Positions 30,338-32,585 of a stretch of 32,585 bases of DNA are shown in pieces; positions within the stretch are counted from its first letter, which is position 1; each line of letters starts with the position of its first letter. The DNA is from an uncultured Lentisphaerota bacterium (lineage in GTDB: Bacteria; Verrucomicrobiota; Kiritimatiellia; RFP12; UBA1067), in NCBI GenBank assembly GCA_900320225.1, contig ONRL01000081.1, positions 1 through 32,585 of the forward strand, read 5' to 3'. The notes beneath the pieces were generated by a model. The model did not search any database and was not told the DNA's origin. It saw only the letters and a program-made list of their open reading frames with translations. The translations under genes and the position numbers were made by a program.

Positions 30338-32398
30338 TCAACCCTCATTGTACCACGCGTTCAGCTTCGCGTTGAACTCGAGGCGCGTGCCCTGCGCCCA
30401 TTCCTTCACGCGGTCGGTGAGGTCCTCGACATGCATCGTCACGCGGCGGCGCGGCACGAACGGCGACCAGAAGAACCACAGGAGCACGCTCTTGATGAAC
30501 GTCGGCACGAACGCGGGCGAGTCCTTGCGCCCCGCGCGGCTCCAGATGCTGCCCCAGAGGCCGCGCGTGCGCACGCCGATGACGCGCACGCCGGAAGGAA
30601 GGTCGCCGCAGATGTTGTAGGCGAGCTGGCGCGTGCCGATGTCATCGCGGTCGGGTTCGGTCTGGATGTGCCCCGAGGGGTAGAAGATCACGTTGCCACC
30701 GTCGGCAAGCGCGTTCTTCACGACGTCGCCAAGGCCGCGCGCGATCGAGGCGCCCTTCGCCGTGCGGTGTTTGCGCAGGTCCGGCACCGGCACCGCGCCA
30801 AGCGTGCGCAGCACGGCCGGCGCCACGATGCCTGCATGGAAAAACCTCTCGTCGCACAGTCCCCTGAGCGGCGTTTTCCAGAACACCACGGTCACGAGCA
30901 TCGGATCGACCATCGCCGGGTGGTTCGGCAGCACGAGCAGAGAAGATTGTGCAATTGTGCAATTATGCAATTGGGAATTATCCAATGCGGAATTTGGGCC
31001 ACTTGCCCCCTTTTCCCCATTTGCGCATTTTCCCATTTGCGCATTTTCACAATTGCACAATTGCACATTTGCACATTTCAAGATTTCATCCATTCCGTCC
31101 ACGTCCACCTTATACCGCCGCAGGAAGAGCCACCGCCCCGTGCGGAGCAGAACCGACCGATAGCTGAACACGAACAGGAACGGCACGACGAACATCACGA
31201 GCGAAACGAGCAGCAGAAAAGCCTTCGGGCCGAACGCCCAGCTGACGAGCGCATAGCATCCGCTCGCCGCGAGCATGAAGAAGAAGGACACCTGATTGAG
31301 GTAGGCGATCATCGTATTGAGACGCGGACCCTTCACGACCTTCTGGATTTCCGCGTCGAGCGGCAATTTGAAGAAACCGAGGTCACACGCGAGCAGCCCC
31401 AGCACGATGCCGAACGCGACCGGCGGAAGCGGCACGAAGAACAGCACCGCAAGCAACGTCGCCGCGATCCAGCCCGTGAGCAGCGTCGCCCCGAGGAGGA
31501 AGCGCCGACGGTCCACGAATCCCGCCAGCACCTGGCCCGCCACGATGCCGATGGCGGCCGCGCACAGGAGTACGCCCGTCCCTGTCCCGCTCAGGTTGAG
31601 TCCGTTCTCCGCCTTGCCGTACACGAGAAGTCCCATCTGCAGCGTCGCCGCCCCCCACCAAAAGACCGACAGCGTGAGGATGATGGCGTTCAAGCCGTTG
31701 CAGCGGGCGGCGATACGACGGACGCGGCGAACGTACCGAATGGGATTGACGGCGTGGAGCGCGCGGTTCTTCTCCTCGCGCGCATGTATCGTGTAACTCG
31801 CCGCGAGGCCGCACGCGGCAAAGGCCACCAAACAGAAATAGGATAAATTCCATTCGGGGTGGCGGACTTCCAAGTCCGCAACCACCGCCCCCGCCACCGT
31901 GCCCGCCAAAACGCCGAGAAAAGACATCCCCTCCATTCCCCCCATGCCGGTCGAGATGCGGCCCATTCCGCCGATGTCCCGGACGAGCGCGTATTTCGCG
32001 GGCGAGTAAAGGGAACTCTGGAGCCCCATCAGCAGAACGGCGCCGACGACCAGCCACGGCGACTTGAACGCGAGTCCCGCGATTGCCACGAGCATGATCG
32101 GCAGTTCGGCCCACTTTGCGGCGCGAATGATGCGCTGTTTCGCCCACACGGCGGTCAACCGGTCCGCAAGCGGCGAACAGAGGATGTAGGGCAACACGAG
32201 CGCACCGGCCGTTACGCCCATCGCAATCGACTTCACGCGCGCGTCGGCGATCCAACTGATCACGGTAAAACCGGCCAACGTCTTCACGAAGTTGTCATTC
32301 AACGTTCCGAAGAACGTGGTCACGTACAACGGCAGGAAAGAAGACCTCTCAGCATCTTCGGCAACTCGCGCAGATGCGCTTTCGCTCTCGTCAAACAT
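30338..32398 (-). CDS. LplT-like MFS transporter fused to a PlsC-type acyltransferase
   Basis: A 686-residue membrane protein. Residues 20-415 are an MFS domain of the LplT kind (FLPLYVTTFFGTLNDNFVK, SLYSPAKYALVRDI), with about 12 hydrophobic segments. Residues 486-686 are a glycerophosphate acyltransferase domain with NHPAMVD (492-498) and FYPSGH (572-577, for FPEG). By analogy with LplT-Aas, it would flip a lysophospholipid inwards and re-acylate it. The linker 440-485 is an unusual Cys/Asn/Gln-rich insert coded by an AT-rich inverted repeat. A hairpin repeat codes LEVRHPEW (176-183) in a loop. AAAAGGAGC precedes the ATG. No AMP-binding domain is present. Confidence 0.88.
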   Translation of the reverse strand: MFDESESASARVAEDAERSSFLPLYVTTFFGTLNDNFVKTLAGFTVISWIADARVKSIAMGVTAGALVLPYILCSPLADRLTAVWAKQRIIRAAKWAELPIMLVAIAGLAFKSPWLVVGAVLLMGLQSSLYSPAKYALVRDIGGMGRISTGMGGMEGMSFLGVLAGTVAGAVVADLEVRHPEWNLSYFCLVAFAACGLAASYTIHAREEKNRALHAVNPIRYVRRVRRIAARCNGLNAIILTLSVFWWGAATLQMGLLVYGKAENGLNLSGTGTGVLLCAAAIGIVAGQVLAGFVDRRRFLLGATLLTGWIAATLLAVLFFVPLPPVAFGIVLGLLACDLGFFKLPLDAEIQKVVKGPRLNTMIAYLNQVSFFFMLAASGCYALVSWAFGPKAFLLLVSLVMFVVPFLFVFSYRSVLLRTGRWLFLRRYKVDVDGMDEILKCANVQLCNCENAQMGKCANGEKGASGPNSALDNSQLHNCTIAQSSLLVLPNHPAMVDPMLVTVVFWKTPLRGLCDERFFHAGIVAPAVLRTLGAVPVPDLRKHRTAKGASIARGLGDVVKNALADGGNVIFYPSGHIQTEPDRDDIGTRQLAYNICGDLPSGVRVIGVRTRGLWGSIWSRAGRKDSPAFVPTFIKSVLLWFFWSPFVPRRRVTMHVEDLTDRVKEWAQGTRLEFNAKLNAWYNEG
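30944..31081. repeat. AT-rich inverted repeat of 8-nt units, inserted in coding sequence
   Basis: The left end is made of TGTGCAAT/TATGCAAT units, the right end of CACAATTG and CACATTTG units, so the two ends are reverse complements. The middle holds CATTTGCGCATTTTCC repeats. It is in frame (46 codons) in the linker of the transporter-acyltransferase gene. Confidence 0.85.
31853..31879 (+). repeat. TTCGGGGTGGCGG hairpin repeat inside the MFS domain gene
   Basis: GCGGACTT-CC-AAGTCCGC forms a perfect 8-bp hairpin after TTCGGGGTG. It shares its first 13 nt with the unit at 25835 and encodes LEVRHPEW on the minus strand. Confidence 0.72.
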
Positions 32399-32429
32399 CT
32401 GAAGCTCCTTTTATGGTAAGCACGCGATT

Positions 32430-32459
32430 ACTTTATCATAAACGACGGTGGCCTGTCAA
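32430..32459 (-). promoter_or_regulatory. Sigma-70-type promoter for the transporter-acyltransferase gene
   Basis: TTGACA (32459-32454), an 18-nt spacer and TAAAGT (32435-32430) preceded by TGA. This is the only clear -35 hexamer I found in the window. The leader is about 30 nt with AAAAGGAG near ATG 32398. Confidence 0.55.
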
Positions 32460-32585
32460 TGGCCTTCTGAAAATATTTTTCAGGCGTGTCGCGTGGATTT
32501 CAAAAGCGGAATTTTTGTGGAGAGCAAAAGCGGAAAGCTCTGCGCCATTTCTGGATTTGCGAATTTGCAGTTATGAGAGATTGGG

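Noticed and set aside
30270-30341. N-terminal extension of the esterase-like lipoprotein (LPQRTQR...)
   Set aside because: It translates an intergenic dispersed repeat; the lipoprotein signal and ribosome site start at 30269.

Overview
The window is GC-rich (rare AT-rich patches) and reads as chromosome of a free-living or gut Gram-negative bacterium of the Verrucomicrobiota/Kiritimatiellota group. This is inferred from family content: a fused MurC-MurB protein, a secreted autotransporter-type repeat protein, a tryptophan/proline-rich repeat lipoprotein, several secreted glycoside hydrolases and LPS-type glycosyltransferases. No rRNA, tRNA or CRISPR array was seen.

Layout. 1-381: start of a large secreted protein read leftwards. 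556-3832: yebC, a VOC protein and murC-murB, tightly packed. 3813-8900: envelope polysaccharide genes (flippase, GT25, GT4) and a NifA-like sigma-54 activator. 9033-11549: a frameshifted GH43-like gene and an Agp-like glucose-1-phosphatase. 11550-14961: an accessory island with a PIN toxin-like gene plus a small partner, an ORF6N/PLD-like protein, an unknown exported protein and many repeats. 14962-22815: secreted proteins and an apparent glycan-to-glycerate operon (TIM-barrel glycosidase, GntP permease, glycerate 2-kinase), then a convergent GH42-like protein. 22827-25318: repeat lipoprotein. 25409-26467: a REP-associated Y1 transposase with a DprA/SLOG-like C-terminus. 26595-30269: three-gene lipase/esterase operon. 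30338-32398: LplT-like transporter fused to an acyltransferase. 32460-32585 holds nothing I can assign.

Two themes cut across the genes. First, repeats: hairpins directly preceded by GTAG or GGAG (the classical REP layout), a 13-nt palindrome inserted eight times in murC, a second hairpin family that also lies inside the transposase gene, and an AT-rich inverted repeat inside the transporter-acyltransferase gene. Several have become coding sequence or supply stop codons. Second, promoters: an extended -10 element of the form TGnTAnnnT recurs before most transcription units, and in five cases it lies only 6-8 nt from the start codon, which predicts leaderless mRNAs.

The best candidates for something undescribed are the transposase-SLOG fusion with its coding-tolerated REP families, and the repeat-bounded cassette island at 11.55-14.9 kb.
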